From assembly GCF_000350225.1 (NCBI RefSeq), contig NW_005178873.1, forward strand, positions 179,790 through 243,789: 64,000 nucleotides of DNA. Direction: 5' to 3'. This DNA is from Chondrus crispus (lineage: Eukaryota; Rhodophyta; Florideophyceae; Gigartinales; Gigartinaceae). The translations under genes were made by a program, and so were the position numbers. Below the pieces are notes generated by a model that saw only the letters and a list, made by a program, of their open reading frames with translations, had not been told where the DNA came from and ran no database searches. Below, one piece after another: positions 43,054 through 54,568 of the stretch; position 1 is the first letter of the stretch; each line of letters opens with the position of its first letter.

Positions 43054-45345
43054 ATGGCGGATCACTACACGGCACGGGGACAGCCCCCACGCGAGCGGCC
43101 TCCCTCGGCGGCACCCGCGCCGGCGCTTTCGTTTCATCCGGCGCGGTCTTCGCGCGCCGGGGACCAGCCCGCTACGGGTCCCTCTGACCGTCCGGGGCGG
43201 CTCGCGTGTACCGGCGGCCTCCCGTGTCGGGGCCCTTCTCCTGACGAGCGCGGGCCTTTGCCGCTCCCCCTAAGATCAGCCCCTGCTCCCCAAGTCGGAG
43301 AGTTGACCGTACTGAGGCGGTCGCCCGACTGGGTCGCAGCTGCGGGATGCCCCGCAACCGAAGGGGGAACTCAGCCGGCGCGGCCTGATCCGTACGCGGT
43401 GACGCCCGCGGCGGCGGCGACGCCGCCGACAGGCTGGCTCCACGCCGGGGTGCGTTCCGTCCGGTCCCTGTTGCCAGGGAGCGATTTGGACCACCGGGCG
43501 TCACGGGGTGGTCGGAACCCCTCGCAGGGACAACCGCCGATGACCGTCGATGCCTACATCGGTACGGCCTTCCCCGATTCCGTCCGGTTTCAAGCCATCC
43601 CGAGGCGGAGGGGCATCCGCACGCCCTCCCCTCGCGGGCGAGTTCGGCAAGAACACAGCTCGGCTGCGTAGAGGACCCGTTGGCTCCATGCACCGCATCG
43701 GGTGATGGCCGACTCCCGTTCGGATCTCCTGTACGTGCGCTGCGCGGGCGAGGAGCAGTACCACGCGCAGTTGTTCGGTCTCTTCGAGTGGTTCGGCGGG
43801 GATGTGGATCCCACGCCCCGCGTCCAACTGGTGGCCTTCACCCGCCCGTTCGACCGGTGGTACAGTGTGGCCAACAGCGCCCGGTGGGGTGAGAATTTCG
43901 CCAAGGAGAGCCGACTGCGGTGGCGCCGCATGGATGCCTATTTCCACATGTGGCACACCACGGAATTCTTCGCGGTCCCCCTGTCGGCCCGGGGTCAGTT
44001 ATACCCCGCCTCACCGGACGGATGGAGTAGCCTCGAGGCCCTGGAGTACCTCTGTGTCCCCACGCCCAGCCTGCTAGCGTATGTCGCCGCACGCTGGATG
44101 CCGGTGGGTCCGTTCGGTCGGGAAGCCTCGGCGGGGACGCGCCGGCTGATCGATGCGATCATTCTTTCGGTATGGGCCGTCCTGGCCTTGCTGTGATTTC
44201 TACACGCCGCACGGGATGGCCTTCCGTTTTTCACAAGCTGCCCGGACCCCCGCTTGGCAAGCCCGAATGCGAATGACCGCGGCGAGCGGGGCTCACTCTT
44301 CCGGTTATCTCCGGGGCTTTTGCAGCTCATCCGGTCGGTCGGGGTGGCGGCCATCGTCGAGGGTACGTCCTTCGACCCGACTGGCGCCGAGGCCATCCTC
44401 GACTTCTCCGAGCGGTTGGACTGGTCCCTCCCCGAGCGGGGCGACTTCGTCTGGTACAGTTGGGCCCGCGGGTGCTCCCTGCGGATACCGCATTGGGATG
44501 GAACCTCGGCGGAGGCCGCCAACTGGTACGAGCCCCTGCCGGACGCGGACACCGCGTCATACGGCGCCTTCATTGCCTCGGGCGACGGATAGGGCGCGGC
44601 GGTCACCTCCGCCGGGGCCCCCGTCGAGCCCTCAACCGAGTCGTTGCCGGTCACGGCGGCTCCGCTCTCGCCAATACCGGGTACAACCGGCACCACGGAG
44701 GGTGTTCCAGTCGGTCCGTCTACGCCGCCCGAAGTTGCCGTGCCGGTGGCTGCAGACTCCCCGCGAGCCATGGAGGAGGGAGAGCCCGTGGTGGCATCTG
44801 CCCCGGTGGCGCCCCCTCCCGTCGGCCCTGCTGTAGAGCTGGCGGCGGTAAATCTGCCTGAGGTGGCACCTGCGTCGGCACCAGACTCCGCCGCTTTCCC
44901 CGTCAGCGATATGACCGGGACGGGGACTCAGACCCCTTCGGTGGTCGCTGATGAAGCCTCGAAGGGCGCACCGAATGGAGGGGCTCCCGCTGCGGTTCCG
45001 GACGCGCAGGCTGCCCTGCGCGCTCTGCAAGTGGAGTGCGGATATGCGGGTGTACCCGCGCCGCTCACCCTTGCAGCGGGTTTGACGTCAGCGCGAGCTT
45101 GGCTGGTTGAGCTGACCCAGCTTAAGGCGCGGGTAGCGGGCCTCCAGTTCGCGATCCGCCAGCGTGACACCGGCGAGGAACTTCTGCGGGGTGAGACGAT
45201 GGGGCGTATCCGCGTCGCTCAGGACCACCTCGCAGTATTGAGCGAGCAGGTGGCTGCCAAGAGAGCGTACGGTTCGGTCGATGTCGACCCCGCGGGCACG
45301 ACGCAGGGGACGGAGCCCTCCGCCAAGCGCCAACGTCGCGACTAA
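43054..45345 (+). pseudogene. antisense accessory gene of the Ty3 element, three in-frame stops
   Basis: On the strand opposite gag-pol, one frame runs 764 codons from ATG 43054 to the stop at 45345, broken only by TAG 43669, TGA 44194 and TAG 44590. The strongest coding part starts at ATG 43705. It contains a Trp/Phe-rich domain (LFGLFEWFGGDVD, VAFTRPFDRWYSVANSARWG, RMDAYFHMWHTTEFFAVPL), a hydrophobic segment (IDAIILSVWAVLALL), a second domain (LQLIRSVGVAAIVEGTSFD, DFVWYSWARGCSLRIPHWDG), a Pro/Ala/Val-rich linker and a C-terminal coiled coil (WLVELTQLKARVAGLQFAIR) ending in the basic KRQRRD. The 43054-43668 part is Pro/Arg-rich and may be non-coding leader. I recognise no family. Antisense extra ORFs between pol and the 3' LTR are known in some large plant Ty3 elements; relation to those is untested. 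Confidence 0.65.
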
Positions 45346-46699
45346 GGCCGGTACCGGAGGCGGGGAGAGTAGCAAACCGCCTCCAGGGACCAAGTCCCTT
45401 CCTTTCAGTAAATGAGTCCTTCTTCTCCTGGTTCCCTCCTTGGCCTTGTCGCTCGAGTTCGCGTCCTTCTTCTCCTGGCCTCTACGGGTTTCCCCGAATT
45501 TCATCCCTTCCAGCCGATATCGGTAGTCCGTTGGCTCCGCGGGTCGCGATAGGTGGACCAGCGGTTTTCCCGACGTGGTCCCTACGACGGCCGTTGCCCG
45601 TCCGCGGTCACCGCGGGGCGTCATCTCCGCGCAGAGGTGCGGTACCTCCCGGCGTGGGGGGAAGGTACCCTCTGCCCACGCATTTAAAAACGGGGCCCTC
45701 CCTCTGGAAACGGGGGGTTTCCAAAGAACGGTGGTACTGTATCCCGCTCTGGTCGAGGTAGGGCGGGGCCATCCCCGTCCCTAAACCTCCCTGGCGGTCC
45801 ATATGGGCGGTTTTTTCAAGTTGGCACCCCCGGACGCGGGCGGACCCGGGGAGTGCAATGCCGTCAACGGGAGGAGGCTACGATTTTTTCCACCCTTCTA
45901 GGGAGGAAAACGTAGCCCCCCTTTGGGCTAAATTACAAGCCGGCGATCGACGTCACCTCCTTGCCATCTAGGGCCCTTCCACGCCAGGTCAATCCGGTGC
46001 GGGGCAGCGGTAGAGCGCGGTTGCCCGCGCGCTCTTGCGGTGGCGGGTTACCGCAACGGGTGCGGCCTGTGGCCTGCCCCCGGGGTCGCCCGTCAATGTG
46101 AGATCTTCCCGGCCGCCTGGTCGGGGGTACCGCTGCCGGTTTTCCTCTGCGCTTCCATGTCGGGTTGACGCGTACCGCGGCCCGACGGGCGGGCGACCGC
46201 ACTATCGTCGTGACGGGTCATTGCGGGGGCGGGTTCCCGTTCCCCCCGAAACACCCGGTGCGCGTCCCCACTAGCGGCTTGGGGCGAAACCGGCCTTTTC
46301 CTTGGTAATTTCCGCCTGCTTTTTCCTGGCGGTGGGTGGCTTTTCGGCGTTTTGACGAGCTCCGATTGGGTGTTCCCCTTCGTCGGAGGCCCCGCGACCC
46401 GCCGCCGCTGCTCTGCGGACCACATCCGCAGGGGCACGGTTTCTGCCACCCAGTCGGTCTTGGGTCGCTGCGCCCTTGAGCGCCCGGCGAGGGCTCGCCA
46501 TGACAGTATTTCGGCACCGGTATCCCCCCGTTCGGTCTTGTCCCCCTGGTGCTAACCCGGACTCGGAAGAGGGCTACACTTTTTTCCACCCCGAGGGGGG
46601 TGAGACGTAGCCCGCCCGAGTGTTTCCTTGGCCATCGCCGCGTCGGGTCGCCCCGCCGGCGGGTCCGTTCCATCCGCGCCGGGTCTGTCCCGTGCGGTT
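45346..46699. other. convergent spacer with two related hairpins
   Basis: Between the end of the antisense gene and the end of pol lie 1.35 kb without a supported frame. Two long hairpins share the stem GGCTAC/GTAGCC and the core TTTTTTCCACCC: 45876-45917 and 46572-46612, the second with an extra outer stem ACTCGG/CCGAGT. Each could end one of the converging transcripts. Confidence 0.55.
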
Positions 46700-48029
46700 T
46701 TAGCGGTGGCGCGCGGTTGTCCGCGCGCGCCAGAAGCGGTTGATGAAGGGTTGCGGGAGGCCTTCGGCGGGTTCCCAGGTATCGTCCGCTGGCGTAAAAC
46801 CATACCAGCGGACCTTGTACTGGCTGCCGCTGCGGGCCTCCCGGTGGGCGACCAAGTGGTCAACCACGTACTCCGCTGGCGGTTCGGGTTTTCCCGCCGG
46901 CGCGTCCGTTGTCGGTGCGGCCACAGTGGGGTCATGGGGTCCCCGCGGCATCTTGGTTACCCGATCGATGCTCACCCGGTTCGAGACCCCGTCTTGGTCG
47001 ACGACCACTGTGGCCTCCGTGGCGGATCGGACCCGAAACGGGCCTTCCGTTTTCGGTAAGAGCTTGACGGAGGGTCCTCCTCCGTCGCTCGGTAGGTCTC
47101 CCCGCTCGGCGCTCGTCAACGGCCGCGGTGGACGGTCCACGTAGACAAAGTCTCCCACAGCGATGACCGGACGGAAGCGCACCTTCTTATCGAAGTCGGC
47201 TTTGTACCTCCTCTGCGCCGCGGTTAGTTTCACCCGCGTGCGCTCGAGGGCATCCCAGAACTTCCGCAACGTCGCGCGCTTGTACTGTACCGGGGTCCGC
47301 GGGTCTTCCGTGTGGGATCCGGCGTCCTGCGGTACAGTACCGGGCAGTGCCAATCCGGACGGTGGTCGCGTCAGCACCAGGTCAAACGGGGTTGTCTCCG
47401 TTGACCGGTGGACCTGCGTGTTATACGCGAAGCTCAGGGGCTGGATGTACTCGTCTCAGTCCCTCTGATGTTCCTCTACATAGTGTCGGAGGCGCTGCAC
47501 CAGGGTGCGGTTGAACCGTTCGGTTTGCCCATTTGTCTTGGGGGTGATGGGCGGTAGTCAGGTAGTGCCTCACCCCCAGCAAGGCGCACACTGCGTCGAA
47601 GAACTTGGCGGCAAATTGTGGTCCGTTATCCGTTAGCACGTAACGAGGTGCGCCGTATACGTAGACCCAATTGTCCAGGAAGGCGTTTGCCACAACCGAC
47701 GCGGTGGTTGTCCGTAACGGGATGCTGCGCGTCAGCTTCGTAAACCGGTCGGTCATGACGAGCACGTGGCGAATCCTGTGCGCCGTCTTCGGTAAAGGAT
47801 CCAGCAGGTCCATGGCGACGAAATCCAGCGGCCTTGCCGCTGGGAATAGCTGGAGATCCTTCTGATGCCGCACCAGGGTTCCCCGGGTGGCGGCGCACGA
47901 GGCGCAATTCCGTACGGTACTGAAGGCGTCGTTGGCCATATGAGGCCAATAATATTCCCGCCGGAGGGTATAATACATCCTCGTACCGCCCGGGTGTCCT
48001 GCCAAGCGGGGATGATGGACGAGGTACAA
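46700..48029 (-). pseudogene. Ty3 integrase and chromodomain region
   Basis: The HHCC zinc-binding region is present (HHPRLAGHPGG, then RNCASCAATR). The core Asp motifs are AMDLLDPLPK near 47815 and VLTDNGPQF near 47635. The catalytic Glu segment (KTNGQTERFNRTL, near 47515-47550) is in another frame, so one indel lies near 47545. The C-terminus from 47377 has a chromodomain (YKVRWYGFTPADDTWEPAEG near 46760-46830), which in this lineage directs insertion to marked chromatin. The frame stops at 46700. Confidence 0.88.
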
Positions 48030-50134
48030 TATCTTCGCCCTGAGCCGTTTCGGTACAACCCGCTGCAGGGTCCCATCGAGGGGGACTTGCGGACTACGAG
48101 CCCGTATCGGTCGACGTCGTGGCCCGAGTCTGGGTTCCCCACGGTCTCGGCTGCCGCCCTACAGAAGGGGTCCTCGGCCTGCTCCCGAAGGAACTCTTCC
48201 ACCGTTACGGATGAGACGTCGCGTTCTTCGGGTATAACCGCGAACGCGTGCTCAGCTTTCCCCGGGTCGACAGGGGTCTCCCAGTGTACGGTACCTTGGC
48301 GGGGGTTATGCTCCTCCTCTCGCCATTGTACCGCGAAACACGGGACCTCGTCGTCAACCGGTTCGGAGGTTGCGCCGTCAACTCGGAGGCGTGATACACC
48401 ATCCGCGAGTTGGTGCTTAATACCCGGCCGGTACTGTACGTCGTAGTCGTACTCGGCTAGGCGGAGACGCCAGCGCGCTAGCCGGCCGGAGCTACCCGCC
48501 AGGTTGAGGACCCATCGGAGGGCCTCATGATACGTACGGAGGTCGAACGTGTTCCCATACAGATATTGTCGAAGCGTGAGGATGCTCCACACGACAGCAA
48601 GGCATTCCTTCTCGGTGGTGGTGTAATTTTTCTCGGCATCGGTTAGAGCCCGATTCCAATACCCTATCGGTAGGCGGTCACCGATCGGCTGCTCCTGTAG
48701 TAAGGCACAGCCGACCTGGTACGCGCAAGCGTCCGTATCCAGGGTGTATTTCTTTCCGTAACGAGGTAGAGCGAGGATCGATGAGGACACGAGGCGCTTC
48801 TTGAGTTCCACGAACGCCTCGTATTCCTCATCGGTAAGAACCTCAAACTCGAAGGGTTGATTTTTCCCCGTCTTCCGGTTTAGCGGAGCCGCTATTTTCG
48901 CGAAGCCCTTCACGAACCGACGGTACACGTTGCACATTCCTAAGAAGGATCGCAATTCCGTCTGGTTCTGGGGAGGTCGAGCGCGCTCGATGGCGACCAC
49001 GTTGCGGCGCTCGACCTCCAACCTACCTGGTCGGATCACATGCCCCAGGTAGGTGACCGAGGTGTCGAAGAAGGCGCACTTCGACACCTTCAGCGACACT
49101 CCCGCGTCCCGCAGAAGGCGCAAAACCTCGCGGACGTGCGCGAAGTGTTCCGTTACGGTCTTGGAGTAGATGATAACATCATCCAGGTACACCAGTGCGG
49201 TTTCCCATTTTACCCGCGACAGTATAATGTCGACGGCCCGCTGGAAGGTAGCGGGAGCATTCTTCAAACCGAACGGCATGCAGAGGAAATGGTACAACCC
49301 GCAGTGCGACGCGAACGACGTCTTGTCGCGGTCATCCTCGGCGATTTCTACTTGCCAATACCCGCTGTTGCAATCCAGCGTCGTAAAGACAGTAGCGTCG
49401 CTGAGGGAATCGATGCACTCGTCCATTCTCGGCAACGGATAGGAATCCCGAACGGTGACTGCGTTGAGCTTTCAGTAGTCGACACAGAACCGCATGGTAC
49501 CATCCTTTTTAGGGACGAATACCACGGGGCTTGCCCATTCGGCCGCGGCGGGTTCGATTATCCCTGCCCGGAGCATGCGGTCAATCTCCGTTTTCTCTTT
49601 TTCCAGTGCGGTTGGTCCGGCGCGGTAAGGCGCCTGGTAAATCGGGCGAGCACCGGGCTTGAGCTCAATGCGGTGCTTCGTGGCCCCGATTTCTCCCAGC
49701 TGGCCGGTCCACATCCCCTTAAATTCGGACAGTACCTCGAGGATCTCCGAGCGTACCTCCTCGTCCTCGGCACCGATGTGGACGTCCTCTTGCCAGGCGT
49801 TGGGGTCCTCCTCAGGGGCGGCGGTGTCCTCGGGTTTATCCGTTCCAGCCGCCCCGAGGGGCGCCTTGGGCGGCGTGGCTTGTTCAGCCCCGCCTTTATC
49901 CGTATGGTTGTCGGCGGCTTCTTCCGCGCCATCCTTTGCGGTTGAGAGGTTGGAATTAAATATCCCTCCCCCTTCCTTAGCTTCGGCCGCTTCCGCGGCC
50001 GAGTCGCCAAGGGTCAGGATGTGAGTGGGCGACGGAAGAGCCAGTCCGACTACGGTATGCTTCGGGATGTGAACCGAGCGGTGCCCCAAATTGCTGAGCA
50101 TTACCGAGAACGTGTTTGCCGGGGCAACATCCAT
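47753..50134 (-). pseudogene. Ty3 reverse transcriptase and RNase H region
   Basis: One frame runs from 50134 to 47753 with a single nonsense codon, TGA 49472, where relatives have Arg in VDYRKLN. Reverse transcriptase motifs are intact (KKDGTMRFCVDY, TLDCNSGYWQVEI, ALVYLDDVIIYSKT with the YLDD catalytic pair). RNase H follows (KYTLDTDACAYQVGCALLQ, TEKECLAVVW), but its late TDH motif reads TYHEALRW, so a catalytic Asp is replaced by Tyr. An acidic, Ala-rich linker (AAEAAEAKEGGG) precedes the polymerase. As read, the copy is defective. Confidence 0.92.
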
Positions 50135-50740
50135 GACCCCCTATGCCATGAGGGTCGAATTCTTGTGCGCGGTTTTTGGGGAGTTCTGTAAAAACATAGC
50201 CCCCCCACCGGCGTGGCGACCCTCACCATGGCCTGCGTCATCGGGGGAATTGTCACCCCTCTGACGAGGCGGATCTTCCGTGACGGTGTGTTGGCGGGGA
50301 ACGCCACCTGCTTCCGTTCGGGTTTATCCGACGGCGGTAGTTGTTGTGCGGTGCTCCTCGAGGCCATCTTGCGGTCGTGCCTCGAGGGGGTTGTTCCGAC
50401 TAACGCCACGGGTGGCGCGTCGTGGAACACGACCTTCCGTTGCGGTGGGAGTATCGCCTTGACGTGGCGATCCAGGAAAGTCGTACCGAGGATACAGTCC
50501 ACGGCGAGGCTCATGACTACCAGGAACGGGACGCGCGCCACAAACTTACCGATTCGGACGAGCAGGGGGATTTCCCCTAGTGCCTTCATCGCGCAGTTTG
50601 ACGCGTCGATAAGCGCTGGGCTCCGAACCGGTTTTATCGATGGTCGCTACGACTCGGCGACACACCGTAAATGGATGAGGTTCGGGCCGGCTCCTGAGTC
50701 AAGCACTGGCGTGATGGCGACCATCAACGCCTGCTTCTGA
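50101..50740 (-). pseudogene. Ty3 aspartic protease region
   Basis: The protease active site VLDSGAGPNLIH lies near 50680-50715. TAG at about 50653-50655 interrupts the frame where Trp would fit, and the downstream frame from 50589 contains the second conserved strand DCILGTTFLDRH. A frame change near 50120 separates it from reverse transcriptase. In the family, this domain cuts the gag-pol polyprotein. Confidence 0.8.
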
Positions 50741-50849
50741 CCAACCGTCGCGGAGATCTTGTAATTCTGCTTCTTGAAGAAGCAGATGGCCTGGACTTCC
50801 GTTCAGTTATCCGGCTGCGCTTCCACTGGCGCAGCCAGATCGGGGGTGC

Positions 50850-53326
50850 CTAAGCTTCTGAAGCTGGGCACGGGGAGAGACGTCGTCGCCTCTACGCGTC
50901 CTCCCCGGCTTCCCCCGTCAGCAGCAAGTCCTCGCGGGTTCCATTCGCGACTTGCGCCACGTGGTCTTCGGCATGGTCGGGGTGCGGTTCCTCGACCACG
51001 TTGACGCCCGCGGGGGCCCTTTGACGCTGGTTTCGCCAAGCGGACGGCCCCTGGCGGTTGAACGGGGATCCCGGGCGGAGGCCTTGTCGGATGCGTAACT
51101 TCTGGTAGTTGGCCTCTCGTGCCTCCAGAAGCTTGGCCCGCAGGCCAGCATCGGAAAACGACGGGGCACCCCTCTTGTCGGTGCGTGGTGTCAAGGCAGA
51201 ACCGGCGCGGTGGCGGTCCGGGAAATCTCCCGCCGGAGAACCGGACGCGTGGATCCTGCCCTTGCCTCCCGTACGGTCCTGTGCGCACGTCGCAAGGGTT
51301 GGCGGGCGGAACCGGGGCGCCCGCCGTCGAGGCTGCCGGCGACGGATAATAACTCGTCGGTGGTGAGCTCATCGAGGTCGGCGTGGCGGTTTCGTCCGTC
51401 ACGGCCAGGATTGCTTCTTCAGCAAATTCCCCCGCCGTCGGGATGTCGGATGCCGACTCAACCGACAGCACGGGCCTCTTCCTTGCGGTGCGGTCAAATC
51501 TTCTAGCCGCTCCGGACGGCTCTCGGTGCGCCATGGCTGACACCCCCTGTCGACGGGAAGCCCGATTGGTTTCCCCGAACGCTTGCACATAGCGAGCGAC
51601 GGATTGGTAGTCCACATCCGGGTGCGTGGCGAGGTAATTACGAACCTGCGCGCACGTGGCGGGCAGTAACCCCTCGACGAACAGGGAATTCAACCGTCTG
51701 TCGGAGAATACCGTACCGCAGCAGAGTGCCTTGTCCCAGAGGTGGTTACTGTAGACCTCCTCCGTCATGTTTGAACTCTGACCGAAGGAGGTCACGTCCC
51801 CAACCGCTTCGGAAATTACCTCGTCGGTAGCATAGGTGTGCAACAGAAATTTGTCCGGAGCAGCTCGCGCCGCTCCACGTAAACCGCCATGGTGTTTCCA
51901 TTGAGACGGGACTGGAGTAGGGCGTGAGCCTGCCCGGTCAGGTAGAATTGGAAGCACCACACGGCGGCTCCTTCGGTAATCCCGTTGTGGTCGCACGCCA
52001 TCTTGAGGCGTGCGAGGAATCCCAATACCGCAATCGGATCTTGACCGCTGAACGTGTGGGACCTCATCTGCACGTCCAGTTTTTTCCGGTAACGGTTAAT
52101 GTGCCGCGCTACTGTAGAGTCGTAGCGCGAGCTACGCCGTTCCAGGCGGTAGGTCTTGTAGTTGACGGCCTTGGTAACAGGTCATTGAAGGGCCTGATTA
52201 CCGTGGGGCGTCGCTCGTCGCTGTTCGGGGCAGCCCGGCGGTGTCTGCTCGAGCGAAGACGCTCCTCATCCGACTCGGTGTGGTAGTCTTCCGAGTCGGA
52301 CGGGTGGTGCCGCTGCCGGTCTCAGCTTCTATCGCGGTGTGCCCTGTGGCCCCGCCTGCGACAGTCTTCCAAACCGGATGGGTCATCATCGGAAGGGTAT
52401 CCTCCCCCTCCGGCATCGCGGTATCCCCCGTGGCGTGCCTCGCGGTTATCGCGGTATCGCCAGCGGCGTCCCTCGCGGTCTTCATCCGTCCTGTGACGGG
52501 GGTCTTCTGCGTCCGAATACCGGGTGTATTCCGCTTCGGGCCTGTGCATGCCGGGTGCACGTCTTCTTCTCAACCGGTACGGGTCCCGATTCTCTGTCTC
52601 GGGGAGCCCCAGGCGGTTGTCTGTCCCGCGGGGGTCGCCCGTACCGGCCAGTATGGGGAGGACATTTTCTGCGGTCCTCCCTGTAGCACCGTGAACGGTT
52701 AGGAGATAGATGGCTCTGGCCTCCGGGTGAGGGTCCATTCTATCAATCCCGGGTACGGCGCCGATCGGATCAGCGATATTAAAGCTTGAGTCCGGAACGG
52801 TTTCACGGCGCGGCGCCGGCGGCGGTACCGCGCCTCCCGTTTCGGTAAATGTCGTGGCCAGACGGATGGCCACGGCGGAGCTAATAGCTCCCTTTAGAGC
52901 CAATGGGGTTGGAGATTCGTCCTCCTCCGCGGCGAGCGCTGCCACCACCTCGTCGCGTACGAGGGGGGCGATCTTCTCGTCCAGCAGGGCGCGGAGCGCG
53001 GTGTCCGCATGCTCCGCCACCAGTCTTGGTGCCGTTCGATCGAGGCAAACCTGGACGACCTGAGGTAGTTCCTCAGCGAGGAAATCCTCCATCCAGGTTT
53101 GTAGTCGCGGGAGTAACGCGTCGTACAGTACTTGTACGCGGTTCTCCCCACCAGCCGGTAGCCAGGCGGTGGTGTCCGAAACGGAAGGGGTCTTCTGGCC
53201 CCTGGTAGGCGGCGGGCGTAGCAGGGCTTCCGGATTGTCGATCCGGGGGCGCTGTGCGCCTCTGCCACTGCGGGTACTTGCTCGCCCGGAGGCGGTATCT
53301 TCTCCGGCGGAATCGGCACGGTTCAT
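50850..53326 (-). pseudogene. Ty3 gag region, several frameshifts
   Basis: From ATG 53326 an N-terminal helical region (WMEDFLAEELPQVVQVCLDR) leads to an Arg/Asp/Tyr-rich segment that loses frame near 52330. The capsid core is clear at 52073-51816 (FSGQDPIAVLGFLARLKMA, FQFYLTGQAHALLQSRLNG) and continues in a third frame from 51860 (LNSLFVEGLLPATCAQVRNY, ARYVQAFGETN). A degenerate zinc-knuckle-like CLDTTHRQEGCP occurs near 51170-51210. At least three indels are required, so gag is more damaged than pol. Confidence 0.75.
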
Positions 53327-53432
53327 CGTCGATGATCACTGGCGATCGACGCGGTGATTTTCGACCTCTTTCAATCCGATCGGTAATTGCTCGCGCTGGT
53401 GATCCTGTGCGGGCTCAACCTCTGTATTTATA

Positions 53433-53450
53433 CCCCCCACAAGAGTACCA
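53433..53450 (-). other. candidate primer-binding site
   Basis: Three bases inside the 5' LTR, the minus strand reads TGGTACTCTTGTGGGG. TGG at its start pairs with the CCA end of a tRNA. The tRNA species could not be named. Confidence 0.5.
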
Positions 53451-53453
53451 AAA

Positions 53454-54093
53454 TGTGGTATAACTACCTTCGTCCCGACCACTCAGAAACGAGGGGGGTT
53501 AGAGGTAAGGGAGCGCGCGCCGCTGGGTAACCCACGCGCGAACGCAGACCGTACGGATGGACTCGAAAAGAGGGAAGGCTCACGTGGCCGGTGACGCGCA
53601 GCCGGTCGGAAGTGTTAGATCCGGACGGCCGGTCACGGGTTAGAAGCCTGAGACTAAAAGGGAAACCGGAACGGGATAGCAATTAGCCGTAAAGGGAGGG
53701 GAGGCGAGTCTGCCTCCCGTTTACTGGAACAGGGCAGGTGCCCCCGGTCTTAACCCCTAAGTGGGACGCCAGGACACCTGTCCCGCTACAGTAGATGTTA
53801 CTTACTGTATACCAGCTACTGTGCTAAATTGGCTAATTTGTGCCATTAACTACTAATTACTAGTTAGCCACCGTACGGATTATACACGTGTGCCCGTGGC
53901 CACGATCCCGGCTAACGGTTGTGCCAGGTGCTACCCGTGGCCACGCCGGCTGTTACCGGCTGTCCCACGTTGGACCCTTTGGGTACTACTGTGCACGGCG
54001 GCGGGCGCGTGTACGCCTGCCCGCTACAGTAGCACTCGCCCTCCCGCGCGGTTATCATCTCGCCGGGGGGTTGTGGTACGGAATTGTACTACA
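53454..54093 (-). repeat. 5' LTR of the Ty3 element
   Basis: The 640-bp partner of the LTR at 42085-42724. It carries the TG...CA ends and borders the target duplication GGTAC at 54094-54098. Confidence 0.96.
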
Positions 54094-54098
54094 GGTAC

Positions 54099-54375
54099 CA
54101 CCCCAACCGCCACTGTAGCTCCCCTCCCCGCATCGGCCAATGAGAGTGACCTCCACCCCGCCCAGCCCAACAATGCCGCTCCGTCGCCCGAACACTCGCC
54201 TCCTGCTCCTCAAAGCGCACACAATGCACCTCATCCTCTCCACTGGCCCCCTGTCTCGGCTCTTAACGCCCCGCCGCGCATCAAAAGAGCTCTGTCCACT
54301 AGCGCATCAGTCCCCCCTCCCAAGCGCGCCTCTCCCTCTCAGGAGGGAGCAGCACTCCCTCCCCTGGACCAATGA
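54099..54375 (+). pseudogene. continuation of the non-LTR element's first ORF
   Basis: Immediately after the target duplication a Pro/Ala/Ser-rich frame (TPTATVAPLPASANESDLH, PPRIKRALSTSASVPPPK) runs to the stop at 54375. It is in phase with the frame interrupted at 42084 once the Ty3 element is removed. Confidence 0.45.
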
Positions 54376-54568
54376 TCTCAGATAGCCCCACCGCCGACCC
54401 CCTGGCCCCCTCTCACAGCGCTTCCCTTCCACCATCCATGACCGACACATTCTCGCACTCCCCTGAAAACCGCCCTGCGCACAACCACGGCAGCCAGAGG
54501 TCTCGGAGCAATCCGTTCTCCGTGCCGTCAGGCGCCTCAATCCCAACTCAGCCGCCTGTCCAGATCGC

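Larger units (their letters stand above)
42085..54093 (-). mobile_element. complete 12.0-kb Ty3/gypsy (chromodomain) LTR retrotransposon
   Basis: Two 640-bp LTRs (42085-42724, 53454-54093), each TG...CA, enclose a gag-pol on the minus strand. The insertion is flanked by the perfect 5-bp repeat GGTAC (42080-42084, 54094-54098). Order in the sense direction: 5' LTR, candidate primer site, gag, protease, reverse transcriptase, RNase H, integrase, chromodomain, then 3.9 kb of extra DNA that contains a convergent gene on the opposite strand, polypurine tract, 3' LTR. About 13 differences separate the LTRs. The 12-kb size is large for a chromodomain Ty3 element and is due to the extra region. Confidence 0.96.
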
